From Hydrococcus rivularis NIES-593 (lineage in GTDB: Bacteria; Cyanobacteriota; Cyanobacteriia; Cyanobacteriales; Microcystaceae): a DNA stretch of 64,000 nucleotides. The stretch spans positions 1 to 64,000 of the forward strand of contig NZ_MRCB01000018.1 in NCBI RefSeq assembly GCF_001904635.1, given 5' to 3'. A program made the position numbers and the translations under genes. Shown one piece after another: positions 1 through 9,305 of the stretch (the first letter of the stretch is position 1; every line of letters begins with the position of its first letter). The notes below the pieces were generated by a model that was not told the DNA's origin, ran no database searches, and was given only the letters and a program-made list of their open reading frames with translations.

Positions 1-44
1 TGATAGTTAAAGCTAGTAAGCAATAGTTAGCGTTTAATTAACTA

Positions 45-2015
45 TTAAAGAACCCCCAAAAAGCCGACAATGTGACCCTTCCGGCGCAGTAACTTGACAA
101 TCCTGGCTTTTTGCAGCGGAGAGAGTTTGGCAAAAATCGTTGTTGTTACTGCTATCTCTGCCAATTCATCATCGGATAAAGCATCGATTTCGCTACCCAA
201 GAGGATGTGATGAACGTACAAGCCAACATCTTTGCAAGTCTTGCGGGCGATAATCTCATTGTCGCCAGTTAACACTTTTACTCGTACGCCATTGCGATCG
301 AGGGCGGCAATTGCCTGAGCAGCAGATTCTTTGGGAGGATCGAGAAAAGCAATATAACCTAACAGGATCAGATTGCACTCGTCGGCAACGGAGTATGTGA
401 GTTGCTCTGTGGACAAATCTTTGTAGGCAACAGCAATAACCCGCAATCCATCTTCATTGAGTTCTCGATCCAACTGGAGTACTTGCGCTTGGATTGACTC
501 GCCCATTGGCAAAATTTGCTCTTGGACTTTAACCCGCGTGCTGACCCGAAGAATTTCTTCGGCTGCGCCTTTGCAAATCAGTATATGCTTATGATGGGTT
601 TCTTCCACCACAACTGACATCCGACGGCGCACGAAATCGAAGGGAATCTCATCAATTTTACGGAAGTCTTTTTCGACTTTCAAATCTTCGTGCAATTCGA
701 TGTGTTCGAGGACGGCGATATCTAGCAGATTCTTTAGTCCAGTCTGATAGAAGCTGTTGAGATAGGCATACTCCAGAACTTCCTCGCTTTCTTCGCCATT
801 AATGTCCAGGTGCATCTCTAGCACGATCCGGTCTTGAGTGAGGGTTCCGGTTTTGTCGGTACACAGAACATCCATTGCGCCAAAGCTCTGAATGGAGTCG
901 ATGTTTTTGACGATGACTTTTTTCTCGGACATGGCGATCGCGCCCCGCGCTAAATTAGCCGTTACAATCATGGGGAGCATCTCCGGTGTTAACCCCACGG
1001 CAACTGAGAGGGCAAAAAAGAATGCCTCAGTCCAATTGCCTTTGAGAAAACCATTGATCGTAAAAACCGCAGGAGCAATTACCAGCATGAAGCGCAGCAG
1101 CAGCAAGCTAACATCATTCACCCCCCGATCGAAACTTGTCATCGCTTTTTGACCGACAACGGTTTTGGCTATCGCACCCAGGTATGTATTGCTTCCCGTT
1201 TCTATTACCACTGCGGTACCCGTACCGCTAACAATGGTGGTGCCTAGAAAACAAATATTCGCAAGTTCCAATGGGTTTGCGATCTGGGTTTGACTATCAG
1301 GTAAGGTTGGCTGTTTCTCGACTGGCAGAGACTCCCCCGTCAGCGCTCCCTGGCTGATAAACAAATCTTTGGCTGAAATAAGCCTTATATCCGCTGGGAT
1401 CATATCTCCAGCGGACAGATAAATGATATCTCCAGGAACTAAGAACTTGATAGGAATTTCTTTTCTTTTTGGAGGACGTGAATGGAGCGCGACTTTGTAT
1501 TTTTGCAGGACTTCTGAGGAAATATCCGGACTCAACTCTCTCCGACTTACAGTTGCAGTTGTTCTGACCATTTCCCGCAGTTTTTCCGCCGCAAGGCTGG
1601 AGCGAAACTCCTGAGAGAAACGCAGAATTACGCTGAAAATCACCATTATTAAGATGATGGCTGATGCTTCGAGATCGCCTGTCACCCAAGAAATAATTGC
1701 CAGCGATATCAAGAGAATGACTAAGGGATTGTGAAACGTTTTTAGGAACTGGATATACCACTTGGGGGGCTTTTCGCGGGCAATCTCATTTAAACCGCAT
1801 TCCTCTAAACGATCGCGGGATTCTTCCTCGGTCAAACCGTCTGGAGAGGTATCGAGCGATCGCAAGACAGTGGGAACATCCTGACGAGCAATATCGAGAA
1901 GTTTTGCTGATAGTGCTGTAGGGAATGCCGGCGTTGCTTGAGAAACTCTTCTTGAGCGAGGCAGCCGTTCTAGAAATCGATGCAAAACCGCTCGGTTAAG
2001 CCAATTAAATCTCAT
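45..2015 (-). pseudogene. mgtA: Truncated Mg2+-translocating P-type ATPase (MgtA/MgtB type)
   Basis: This is the N-terminal 656 residues of a P3B-type Mg2+ importer; full-length family members are roughly 850-900 residues. The first membrane pair lies at about residues 97-132. The actuator motif TGES is at 226-229, the membrane motif PEM at 344-346 and the phosphorylation motif DKTGT at 387-391. Nucleotide-binding KGAA is at 482-485 and TGDN at 583-586. The frame stops right after GFLG, exactly where the DGIND hinge motif should begin, and AT-rich non-coding sequence follows to the window edge. The hinge and the last membrane helices are therefore missing. By family knowledge such a protein should not transport. 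It is most likely a 3'-deleted pseudogene, although the missing part could lie elsewhere. Confidence 0.85.
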
Positions 2016-2322
2016 AGGAAAAGCCTTTTCCTAATTTCTCCAATTTTAATTGGCAACTGCTATGACCTCTTTATGCTTAAACAATATTTAGGTTAAATCC
2101 CCATGTAAATTTAGCTTCAATCGCTTCTATTGCAGAAAAATTTGAGACAATATCCACAGAAGCGATCGCATCAAGAAAAACCTCGGATAACAACAAATCG
2201 CGCCCGACTTTTTCCCCACTGACCGAGATTGCTCGAAACAGCCCGGAAGCGATCTGAGGAAAAACCACTAACGACTAACCAATAACTGATAACTAATTGA
2301 CGAATAGTTGATAACTGATTAG
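2016..2322. other. Intergenic region between divergent mgtA and 495-aa gene
   Basis: It must contain the promoters of both divergent genes. The right end (about 2266-2320) is a low-complexity run of short AT-rich words such as ACTAACCAATAACTGATAACTA, a type common in cyanobacterial spacers. I see no Mg2+-sensing riboswitch that I can support. Confidence 0.4.
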
Positions 2323-3810
2323 ATGTGGAAAAGCTTACAACCGATCGATAAGATTGCACTTACCCTAATTTTAATTCTCAGCCTAGTCATCGGCGGAGTA
2401 GTTTTAGGAGGGCAAGCTTGCGGAACGAATTGTGTTTTCGGAATGAAACCGCGAGTGCGCGAGTTTAGTTGGCACAATAAAGCAGTCGGGGCGGAAGATA
2501 AAGCATTTATCCTGGATTTCGATCGCCCGATGGATCGAGAAAGCGTCGAAAAAAATCTCGTCATCGATCCTCTGCTACCGGGTAAGATAAGCTGGGCAGG
2601 ACGAAGACTTGCCTATACCCTAGACGCGCCCGTTCCCTACGGAGAAGCCTATCAAGTTAAGCTCAAGAATGCCAGAGAGCATTTTCGAGGCAAAAAGGAA
2701 GCAGGACAAGAAATACAGCCTTTCATCGGTCAATTTCGCAGTCGCGATCGCGCTTTTGCTTACATCGGAACTTTGGGGCACGAACGGGGTAGATTAATTC
2801 TCTACAACCTAACTCAAAACAAAAAAGCGATCCTTACCCCTCGCGATTTAGTGGTAGTGGATTTCAAATTCTATCCCGAAGGCGATCGCATTTTATTTTC
2901 AGCCGCCCAACGCCATCGAGGCAACGACACCTTAAGGAATCTTCAGCTTTATCGCGTATCTACTCAGATACCGGAAAATGTCTCCGAACGCTCCCAATCA
3001 GTAGAGTTAATCCTAGACAATAAAGATTATCAAAATAATCAATTCGATTTGTCCTCCGATGGAAAAACCATCGTCGTTGGGCGAGTCAATCGCAAAAATC
3101 CGGCGGATTTTGACTTGTGGGTCCTCAAAAAAGGCAATAAGCCAGAACGCCTCAATGCCCCAGGCGGAGAATTTCTGATTGCGCCTGACGGACAAACGCT
3201 AGCGGTAGCACAAGGACAGGGAATTGGCATTATTCCCTTGCAATCAGACGCTCAAGCGATCGAGTTTTTGCCCAAATTTGGTAAAGTTCTCAGCTTTTCG
3301 CGGGATGGTTCGGCGGCGGCGATGGTGAATTTTAATATGGATAATGCTAAATTGCGCTATACGCGATCGCTTTTTTATGTCAACAACCAAGGCGTACAAA
3401 AAGAACTCCTCAATATCAAAGGTTCGATTCTCGATTGTCAGTTCGATCCCACAGCTACCCATCTCTTCTGCTTGTTAACTCAGTTAATCGAAGGAGAAGA
3501 ATATCGGGAAGAACCCTACCTTGTCAAAATCGACATCAAGACCTCTCAAGTCATACCCTTAGTAGCCTTACCCGATTATCGGGATATGAAAATTAGTCTT
3601 GCCCCCGATGGACTCGGCATTCTTTTCGATCGCATCGTTACCGCCAATAGTAACCATTCAGCCGACCCATTAATAACCAGTTCGGGAGAAACGATTCGCG
3701 AGAGTCGTCTTTGGTTGCTGATTCCTCCCCCTGCGGATGCGCCTGGCGGTGCCGAACCCAAATTAGAGGAATTGCCGATAGGGGGTTTTCGTCCCCAGTG
3801 GTTGCCGTAG
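2323..3810 (+). CDS. Membrane-anchored Ig-like / beta-propeller protein of unknown function
   Basis: This 495-residue protein has one N-terminal hydrophobic segment (about residues 10-30), suggesting export or anchoring. A region at about 45-140 resembles a bacterial Ig-like domain (a strand containing FILDFDRPMD). The rest carries repeated blades with TolB/WD40-like phrases such as FYPEGDRILFS, LSSDGKTIVVG, IAPDGQTLAVA and LAPDGLGILFD, spaced about 50-60 residues apart. This is consistent with a six- to seven-bladed propeller. I recognise no catalytic motif. The ATG start lies directly before the membrane segment. The function is unknown; a periplasmic binding or scaffolding role is inference. 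Confidence 0.7.
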   Translation: MWKSLQPIDKIALTLILILSLVIGGVVLGGQACGTNCVFGMKPRVREFSWHNKAVGAEDKAFILDFDRPMDRESVEKNLVIDPLLPGKISWAGRRLAYTLDAPVPYGEAYQVKLKNAREHFRGKKEAGQEIQPFIGQFRSRDRAFAYIGTLGHERGRLILYNLTQNKKAILTPRDLVVVDFKFYPEGDRILFSAAQRHRGNDTLRNLQLYRVSTQIPENVSERSQSVELILDNKDYQNNQFDLSSDGKTIVVGRVNRKNPADFDLWVLKKGNKPERLNAPGGEFLIAPDGQTLAVAQGQGIGIIPLQSDAQAIEFLPKFGKVLSFSRDGSAAAMVNFNMDNAKLRYTRSLFYVNNQGVQKELLNIKGSILDCQFDPTATHLFCLLTQLIEGEEYREEPYLVKIDIKTSQVIPLVALPDYRDMKISLAPDGLGILFDRIVTANSNHSADPLITSSGETIRESRLWLLIPPPADAPGGAEPKLEELPIGGFRPQWLP

Positions 3811-3881
3811 AGATGCTCCTATTGCTCAGCGTTTCGAGCGAAATTGCGATCGCTGTCCTGCCCTGTTAAACTCATACCATT

Positions 3882-4120
3882 GCTAAAAAAGAGCGCTACA
3901 GAGGCTCCATGAAAAAGCCTTATACCAATTTTCAGGTTTTCGCGATCGACATTCTTCTCCCCTCTCCCTATTTGGGAGAGGGGTTGGGGGTGAGGGCGAT
4001 CGACTATCTGTGTCATTAATGAATGAAAAATGGTATTACACAAAAAGCTTTAGCTAATTGCTGATTGTCAATTGTGAACCGCCCCGCAGGACGTTAGTCC
4101 GAGGAGCGGCGAATTGGTAT
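3882..4120. repeat. Composite intergenic repeat L-M-R (nested MITE)
   Basis: It has three parts. L (3882-3919) and R (about 4055-4120) recur together without the middle at 61680-61807. The middle M (about 3922-4036) recurs alone at 49723-49836. M has inverted ends ATACCAATTTT / AAAAATGGTAT and an internal hairpin (CCTCTCCC / GGGAGAGG). The most economical reading is that M is a small mobile element inserted into an older L-R repeat at a TA, with 61680-61807 showing the empty site. Confidence 0.65.
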
Positions 4121-4774
4121 CACTCTCTTTCTTCTAGGCAACTTTGACTTGCCCAACTCGATTTGACGGGAATGTTCGGACAGACAAATCCAGTCCAGAT
4201 CTTTTAAACGATGGATGAGATTAGAAATGGTAACGCCTAACTCTTCGGCAATTTCGTATAAATGCGACCATTTGGTTAAATCTCGCCCTTGTCTAACTTC
4301 TTCTAATTTGTATTGCGGCATCAACAGGCAACTGGCAAAATGTTGCGCCTGCCATTCTATCCCGTTTAAATGAGTATCGCTGCGGCACAATAACGGTTCT
4401 ACTCGTATGTCTTTTCCTCGCTCGTGCAACTCTAAGCACCGCTTTACCGCTTCTGGATTGACGTGCAACACCCAATGTCCGATTTCATGGGCAATGGTGG
4501 ATTCCCCAAACCCTCCTCGCAATTTGGGAATATCTTCATTGATTTCGATCAAGCGTTCTAGGGGGAGAATCCTTGCTGCTATCGTACCATCGCGATCGCT
4601 CGGTATGCTGTCCCAAACTACATCTAATCCCAGAAATTCAGCTACTCGACTCGCATCTAAAGCCCATTTGGGAGAATAGTTAGGCGTTTGCTGCATTCTG
4701 CGCAAGATCTCGGTTGCCTCAGCTTCAATCTCTTGTTTGGAAATGAAACGATACGGTCTGAAGATGTTTGTCAT
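4094..4774 (-). CDS. ImmA/IrrE-family metallopeptidase
   Basis: This 226-residue protein carries the zinc-protease motif HEIGH at residues 96-100, inside TIAHEIGHWVLH, and the downstream family motif QHFASCLLMP that follows the third ligand region. Family members (ImmA of ICEBs1, IrrE of Deinococcus) cleave an XRE-type repressor to switch on mobile-element or stress genes. It lies 8 bp downstream of an XRE gene on the same strand, the usual operon arrangement for such a repressor/anti-repressor pair. The C-terminal 45 residues look like a winged-helix segment and end in a basic tail. The gene's 3' end lies in the right edge of the composite repeat. Confidence 0.85.
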   Translation of the reverse strand: MTNIFRPYRFISKQEIEAEATEILRRMQQTPNYSPKWALDASRVAEFLGLDVVWDSIPSDRDGTIAARILPLERLIEINEDIPKLRGGFGESTIAHEIGHWVLHVNPEAVKRCLELHERGKDIRVEPLLCRSDTHLNGIEWQAQHFASCLLMPQYKLEEVRQGRDLTKWSHLYEIAEELGVTISNLIHRLKDLDWICLSEHSRQIELGKSKLPRRKRVIPIRRSSD

Positions 4775-4782
4775 AGTAACTC

Positions 4783-5124
4783 CTATTGGTCTGCTTCTTG
4801 CGCTGCTTGAAACACCTTTTGAGCAAATTCAGGGTTTTCTCGCATTCTCCGAAACAGAGTAGGCATGTTTTTATAGTGTTGTTTGAGAACTTCTTCATCG
4901 TTTTGGGGGATGCGTCCGGACAAGAAGATTAATTCTTCAGCATCTAAATCTAAATGAGTTGCTAGCGCTCTGATTACCTCTTCTTTTGGCGGATAATCGG
5001 CTCGGTTGTTCTCTAGTTTGGATAAATAGGTGAAATCTAGCCCCAATTTTTCGGCTAGTTCCCGCTGGCTATATCCCTTGTCTTTTCGTGCTTGACGAAT
5101 CAGATGACCAAAGCTTTGATTCAC
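4783..5124 (-). CDS. XRE-family helix-turn-helix repressor
   Basis: This 113-residue protein has an N-terminal HTH_XRE domain (about residues 7-65, with ARKDKGYSQRELAEKLGLD followed by YLSKLENN) and a short helical tail. It is transcribed away from the coiled-coil genes and directly precedes the ImmA-type protease, its probable proteolytic partner. Two copies of TTGAYGAAAAAATCAA begin 38 bp upstream of its start and are the obvious candidate operators. The promoter region also faces the divergent gene at 5306. I infer that it represses both directions. Confidence 0.85.
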   Translation of the reverse strand: MNQSFGHLIRQARKDKGYSQRELAEKLGLDFTYLSKLENNRADYPPKEEVIRALATHLDLDAEELIFLSGRIPQNDEEVLKQHYKNMPTLFRRMRENPEFAQKVFQAAQEADQ

Positions 5125-5161
5125 GTTTTTTTCCTTAATCTATTTTTTATTTTAATCTTGC

Positions 5162-5213
5162 TTGACGAAAAAATCAACAAGGGATATGATAGTTTTGTTG
5201 ATGAAAAAATCAA
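5162..5213. promoter_or_regulatory. Two direct copies of a palindromic operator (TTGA-N8-TCAA)
   Basis: TTGACGAAAAAATCAA (5162-5177) and TTGATGAAAAAATCAA (5198-5213) lie 36 bp apart start to start. Each is a TTGA-N8-TCAA palindrome with imperfect outer arms (CTTGC..CAAG and TTG..GCAAG). They sit between the divergent XRE gene and the coiled-coil operon, where an XRE repressor would be expected to bind. Confidence 0.65.
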
Positions 5214-5305
5214 GCAAGCTCTGCAATTCATTTTCAGTCAATCGTGGCAATCAAAAAGATTGCCCGCAAAACAAATTTTTTGACAATTTTTGGAGAATTA
5301 TTCTT

Positions 5306-6295
5306 ATGGGTAACCTTGCTCCCAAAGAGAGCAAAGAGCAAATTATGGCAGCTTTTGCCAAACTGTTATCCGAACAGAAAAAAGTTGAATCGAAAGTCGC
5401 AACCAAAGAAGAAGAAGCCGAAAAAGAAAAGAGCAAACAACTACTAGAAAAAGCTACTGACTATACAGTTGACAACATAGTCAATACAATGGCTTCTCTG
5501 CAATTAGATTTTGGTCGTACTATTAATAATCTTTCCGATCGCTTAGTCGAGGAATCTTCTAAATTAGATGAACTCAAGCGAGCCATAGCAGTCAAAAAAG
5601 AACAGTTAGAGCAAGTTCATAAAGTGCGTTTAGTAGCTGATGCATTGTATCTTTTAAGACAAGAGCATCAAGAACAGCTAAAAATCCTAGAAAATAAGAC
5701 CAATAGCCAGCGAGAATCCCTAGAGAAAGAAATAACTCAAACTCGCAAAGCTTGGGAAAAAGAACAGCAAGAATTCGAGGCAAGAGTCTCAGAAGCAGCC
5801 GAATTAATTGCGAAACAAAGAGAACAAGAAGTAGCCGATTATCAATATCAAATTGAGCGCGATCGCAAGATCGAAATGAATGAGTACGAAGAATTCAAGC
5901 GACAACAAGAAAGAGAACTACAAGAGGCTAATCAAGACAAAGAAAAAGCTTGGCAAGAGCGAGAAAAATTCTTAGCAGATAATGAAGAAGAATTTAAAGC
6001 CAATCTCAAGAAAATAGAAGGCTTTGAAGAAACTATTAAACAGGAAACCAATAAAGCTAGAGCAGAAGCCATTAAAGAGACAGAAAGAGATGCCAAAGTT
6101 AAAGCCGATCTCTTTGAAAAAGAGTGGGAATTAACTAAACAAGGATATGAATTCAAGATTCAAGCTCTTGATGCCACCATTCAAAAACAAGTCGAACAGA
6201 TAGCCGAACTCACTACCGAATTACAAAAAGTCACGACTCAAGCACAGAACTTGGCAATAAGAGCATTTCAAGGCAATGGAACCGCTGCTAATTAA
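5306..6295 (+). CDS. Coiled-coil-rich protein, paralogue A
   Basis: This 330-residue protein starts at the ATG preceded by GGAG 10 nt upstream; an in-frame ATG at 5162 lies inside the operator and is unlikely. It is highly charged and almost entirely helical. A first helix ends at about residue 50, followed by a core with LQLDFGRTINNLSDRL and then Glu/Lys/Gln-rich coiled coil. The last block (IQALDATIQKQVEQIAEL) is shared with the next gene. It has no membrane segment and no enzymatic motif. It lies 27 bp upstream of its paralogue, so they probably form one transcript. A filament- or scaffold-forming role is plausible but is inference from composition only. Confidence 0.75.
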   Translation: MGNLAPKESKEQIMAAFAKLLSEQKKVESKVATKEEEAEKEKSKQLLEKATDYTVDNIVNTMASLQLDFGRTINNLSDRLVEESSKLDELKRAIAVKKEQLEQVHKVRLVADALYLLRQEHQEQLKILENKTNSQRESLEKEITQTRKAWEKEQQEFEARVSEAAELIAKQREQEVADYQYQIERDRKIEMNEYEEFKRQQERELQEANQDKEKAWQEREKFLADNEEEFKANLKKIEGFEETIKQETNKARAEAIKETERDAKVKADLFEKEWELTKQGYEFKIQALDATIQKQVEQIAELTTELQKVTTQAQNLAIRAFQGNGTAAN

Positions 6296-6325
6296 CTTGA
6301 TTAACATTCACTAGGAGATTTATTG

Positions 6326-7414
6326 ATGGTTGCTAGAGTAACGTCCAAGAGTACAAAAGCTGAATTAATGGAAGCTTTTGAAGAATTAAAAAAAGAGAAA
6401 ACAGCCCTAGAATCGCAACTCAAAAAAATTGAACGAGAAAGAAAAACTGAATCTCAAGAATCTTCAATAGCCCATAAGGATAAAGAAGAAAAACAAAAAA
6501 TCATGAGTTCGATAAACCAAAATAACATTAACCAAATTATTCAAAATCTAGAAAAACTGCAAGTAGGATTTGGTAGTGCAGTTAGTCATTTATCAGAACA
6601 ACTTATCGCCGAAGCTTCATCCCTTGAAGAACTGCAAACTGAGGTAGCCGAAGAACTAAAAAAATTAGAAGAATTACACGAGATAGAATCAGTCAAAGAA
6701 GACACTTTAGATACTTTAGTTGCATCCTATGAAGAAAGTGCAAAAGCATTTGAAGAAGAAATTAGCCAGCGGCGAGAGACGCTAGAACAACAAATTATAG
6801 CCTTAAAAAAATCTTGGCAAAAAGATCAAGAAACTTATGCTCGCCAGCTCAAAGAACGCAATGAATTTTATCAAAAAGCACGCCAGCGAGATGAAGAAGA
6901 ATATTGGTATAACTTGGAATTGGAAAGAGATTTAAGCGAAGAAGAATATCAGCAGCAAAAGAAAAATCTCTACAAAGAATTAGACGAAGCTCGTCAAGCA
7001 CAAGAAAAGCAGTGGAAACAAAGAGAAGAAAGCATTGCCGAGAAAGAAAAACAATATGCAGAGACAAAACAAAAAGTAGAAGCTTTCGAGCAAGAACTCA
7101 AGAAAAAAATCGAACAAGCTCAAGGAGAAGGAAAAGGTATTGGCAACTATCAAGCCAAAGTGAGAGCCGATTTGCGAGCTAAAGAAATTGAAGGAGAAAA
7201 ACGCAATTACGAACTGCGAATTGGAGCGTTAGAACAAACCATTCAAAATCAGCAGGCTAGAATTCAAAACTTGTCTCAACAACTCGATGCCGCACTCAAA
7301 CAAGTACAAGATTTGGCAGTTAAAGCGATTGAAGGTGCTTCCAATCGCAATTCATTCGAAGCTATTAAAGAAATTGCTCTGGAACAAGCTAAAAATCAGC
7401 AAAAAAACAAGTAG
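6326..7414 (+). CDS. Coiled-coil-rich protein, paralogue B
   Basis: This 362-residue protein has an ATG preceded by AGGAG 8 nt upstream; a TTG one codon earlier is less likely. It has the same architecture as the gene before it. The segment LQVGFGSAVSHLSEQLIAE aligns with LQLDFGRTINNLSDRLVEE there, and the C-terminal IGALEQTIQNQQARIQNL aligns with IQALDATIQKQVEQIAEL. The pair therefore arose by duplication. Conservation of both copies side by side suggests that the proteins form hetero-oligomers. Function unknown. Confidence 0.75.
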   Translation: MVARVTSKSTKAELMEAFEELKKEKTALESQLKKIERERKTESQESSIAHKDKEEKQKIMSSINQNNINQIIQNLEKLQVGFGSAVSHLSEQLIAEASSLEELQTEVAEELKKLEELHEIESVKEDTLDTLVASYEESAKAFEEEISQRRETLEQQIIALKKSWQKDQETYARQLKERNEFYQKARQRDEEEYWYNLELERDLSEEEYQQQKKNLYKELDEARQAQEKQWKQREESIAEKEKQYAETKQKVEAFEQELKKKIEQAQGEGKGIGNYQAKVRADLRAKEIEGEKRNYELRIGALEQTIQNQQARIQNLSQQLDAALKQVQDLAVKAIEGASNRNSFEAIKEIALEQAKNQQKNK

Positions 7415-7452
7415 TTTAACCTGAGTTTTGAATAACTTAACTCAGACCTTTT

Positions 7453-7488
7453 TATGCCTGGGCACGAGAAAAGTGGCGCTCAGGCATA
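7453..7488. other. Stem-loop between coiled-coil gene B and the helicase gene
   Basis: An 11-bp stem (TATGCCTGGGC / GCTCAGGCATA, one G-U) encloses a 14-nt loop. No U-run follows on the + strand, so it is not a canonical terminator. It could protect or separate the transcripts of the flanking genes. Confidence 0.5.
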
Positions 7489-7643
7489 AGATCGACTCGC
7501 TTGCTGTAAATATTACAATGAACATGAAATCTATCGAGGAGCTTTGTCAAACAAAACACTAGGCATCGAATCTGTTTCTAAAAATAGTAATTTCTTGCTC
7601 TTCGTTGGGAATACTTAAAGGAAACACTATGCGGAGAAATTAA

Positions 7644-9239
7644 ATGGTTGAGAATACTGTTGCGGAAACTCTACCTTCCGGATCTTGTCGTCAAATCCCA
7701 GAAGGAATGCCTGTTGATAGTCCACTTAGAGTCATTTGCCATCTCGAATCTTCCCTCAAAGTATTAGACGAGCAGCAACAAGAAATTGCTTCTAAATATC
7801 CCGATGGGCCGCAGCGCATTCGAGGATTGGCAGGTACGGGGAAAACGATTCTTTTAGCCAAACGCGCAGCCAAAATCCATTACGAACATCCCGACTGGCA
7901 ACTTGCTTTTGTCTTTTTTACGCGATCGCTTTACAACCAAATCAAAGAACGCATTAGTACATATTATGGCGAACTCAGCGAGGGAAGAGAACCCAATTGG
8001 GATAATTTAAAAGTCTTACATGCCTGGGGAGGCAAAGAACGAGATGGCTTTTATCGGCGGTTAGCCATTGAGTGTGGAATGCAACCCAAAACCGTCAAAG
8101 ATGTTGAAAATGAAATTGGCAAAGTTTCTCCTGGAGGAGCTTTTAAATATGTTTGTAATATTCTCGAAATAGAAATTACAAATTTTCCTATTCTCTACGA
8201 CGTTATCTTAATCGATGAAGCTCAAGATTTACCAGCGTCATTTTATCGACTTGTTCGCAATACTTTGAGCGAACCCAAACGACTCTATTGGGCGTATGAT
8301 GAAGCTCAAGGAATAGACTCTTTAATCGTTCCAGATGCCACTAAAATTTTCGGTCGCAATCCCGACGGAACTCCCGTAGTCGATCTGGGATTGGCAAGTA
8401 ACGGTTCCTTCTTTTATGAAGGAACCAATATCCGCAAGTCAGAAAATTTAAATCGGTGCTATCGAACACCTAAATCGTTACTAATGGCTGCCCATGCCGT
8501 CAATATGGGACTTTTGCGTCAAGGAGGCGTATTGCAGGGAGTTAGCAATCAGCAAGAGTGGAAAAAATTAGGCTATAACGTACTCGAAGGTGACTTCAGC
8601 GATGCCAGCGTCAAAGCCAGAAAACAAGTCAAAATCGAACGTCAAGTTGAGAAAAGCCCTCATCCGATCGATCGCGATAATTTTGAAGTTCGAGAAGGAA
8701 TAAAAGATCTGCTCGCGCTCCAAACTTTTCATGACGAGTCAGAAGAACAGGAATGGATTGCCCAGCAGGTTGCCAAGGACTTGCAAGCGGGACTCGCTCC
8801 GTCAGACCTAATGATAACAGCGATCGCCGCAGAAAAAGAGCAGGATTATTTCTGTCGCCTGCAAGAGGCTCTAAAATATTACGGCATCAAAAGTTGCATT
8901 GTCGGCACGGATAGCGACCCTAGCGAGTTCGGCAAACCGGGTTGCGTCACGATTGCTAACATTTATCGCGCTAAAGGAAATGAAGCTTGGAAAGTGTATG
9001 TCTGTCGCTTCCACTACGCTACTCAGCCTTCGGCATGGAAGAAAGAAAACGAACTGCAAAAGCGCAATGAAGCCTTTGTTGCTATGACTCGCGCCCGCGT
9101 TTGGTGCGTAGTGACAGGATTAGAAAATCCGATTTTTGACGAGCTGCGGACGGCAAAAGAACAATTCCCCTTTCTAATTTTTCCAGCTTTTAACAAAAAT
9201 TCGCTCAAACGAGTCATCGACGAACAAGAGAGCGAATAA
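7644..9239 (+). CDS. Compact UvrD-like superfamily 1 helicase/ATPase
   Basis: This 531-residue protein has Walker A GLAGTGKT at residues 61-68, DEAQD (motif II) at 191-195, a motif V-like block TIANIYRAKGNEAWKVYV, and motif VI with MTRAR at about 481-485. These are hallmarks of UvrD/PcrA/Rep SF1 enzymes. At 531 residues it is much shorter than UvrD (about 720), so most of the 1B/2B accessory subdomains are reduced. GGAGA lies a few bases before the ATG. It follows the coiled-coil pair by 229 bp on the same strand and is probably part of the same cassette. A nucleic-acid translocase role is secure at family level; the target is unknown. Confidence 0.8.
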   Translation: MVENTVAETLPSGSCRQIPEGMPVDSPLRVICHLESSLKVLDEQQQEIASKYPDGPQRIRGLAGTGKTILLAKRAAKIHYEHPDWQLAFVFFTRSLYNQIKERISTYYGELSEGREPNWDNLKVLHAWGGKERDGFYRRLAIECGMQPKTVKDVENEIGKVSPGGAFKYVCNILEIEITNFPILYDVILIDEAQDLPASFYRLVRNTLSEPKRLYWAYDEAQGIDSLIVPDATKIFGRNPDGTPVVDLGLASNGSFFYEGTNIRKSENLNRCYRTPKSLLMAAHAVNMGLLRQGGVLQGVSNQQEWKKLGYNVLEGDFSDASVKARKQVKIERQVEKSPHPIDRDNFEVREGIKDLLALQTFHDESEEQEWIAQQVAKDLQAGLAPSDLMITAIAAEKEQDYFCRLQEALKYYGIKSCIVGTDSDPSEFGKPGCVTIANIYRAKGNEAWKVYVCRFHYATQPSAWKKENELQKRNEAFVAMTRARVWCVVTGLENPIFDELRTAKEQFPFLIFPAFNKNSLKRVIDEQESE

Positions 9240-9305
9240 ATTAGACCTATCTTAGATTATCGACGCAAGAATTTAAGTAGAAGCGGCAGAAATGGGATCG
9301 AGGTT

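Noticed and set aside
1297-1761. 154-residue frame within mgtA on the same strand
   Set aside because: Shifted frame of the ATPase gene, no independent support.
2016-2322. Mg2+ riboswitch upstream of mgtA
   Set aside because: No M-box-like conserved structure seen; sequence is low-complexity spacer.
7453-7488. Hairpin as rho-independent terminator
   Set aside because: T-run precedes rather than follows the stem on the + strand, and the - strand has A after it.
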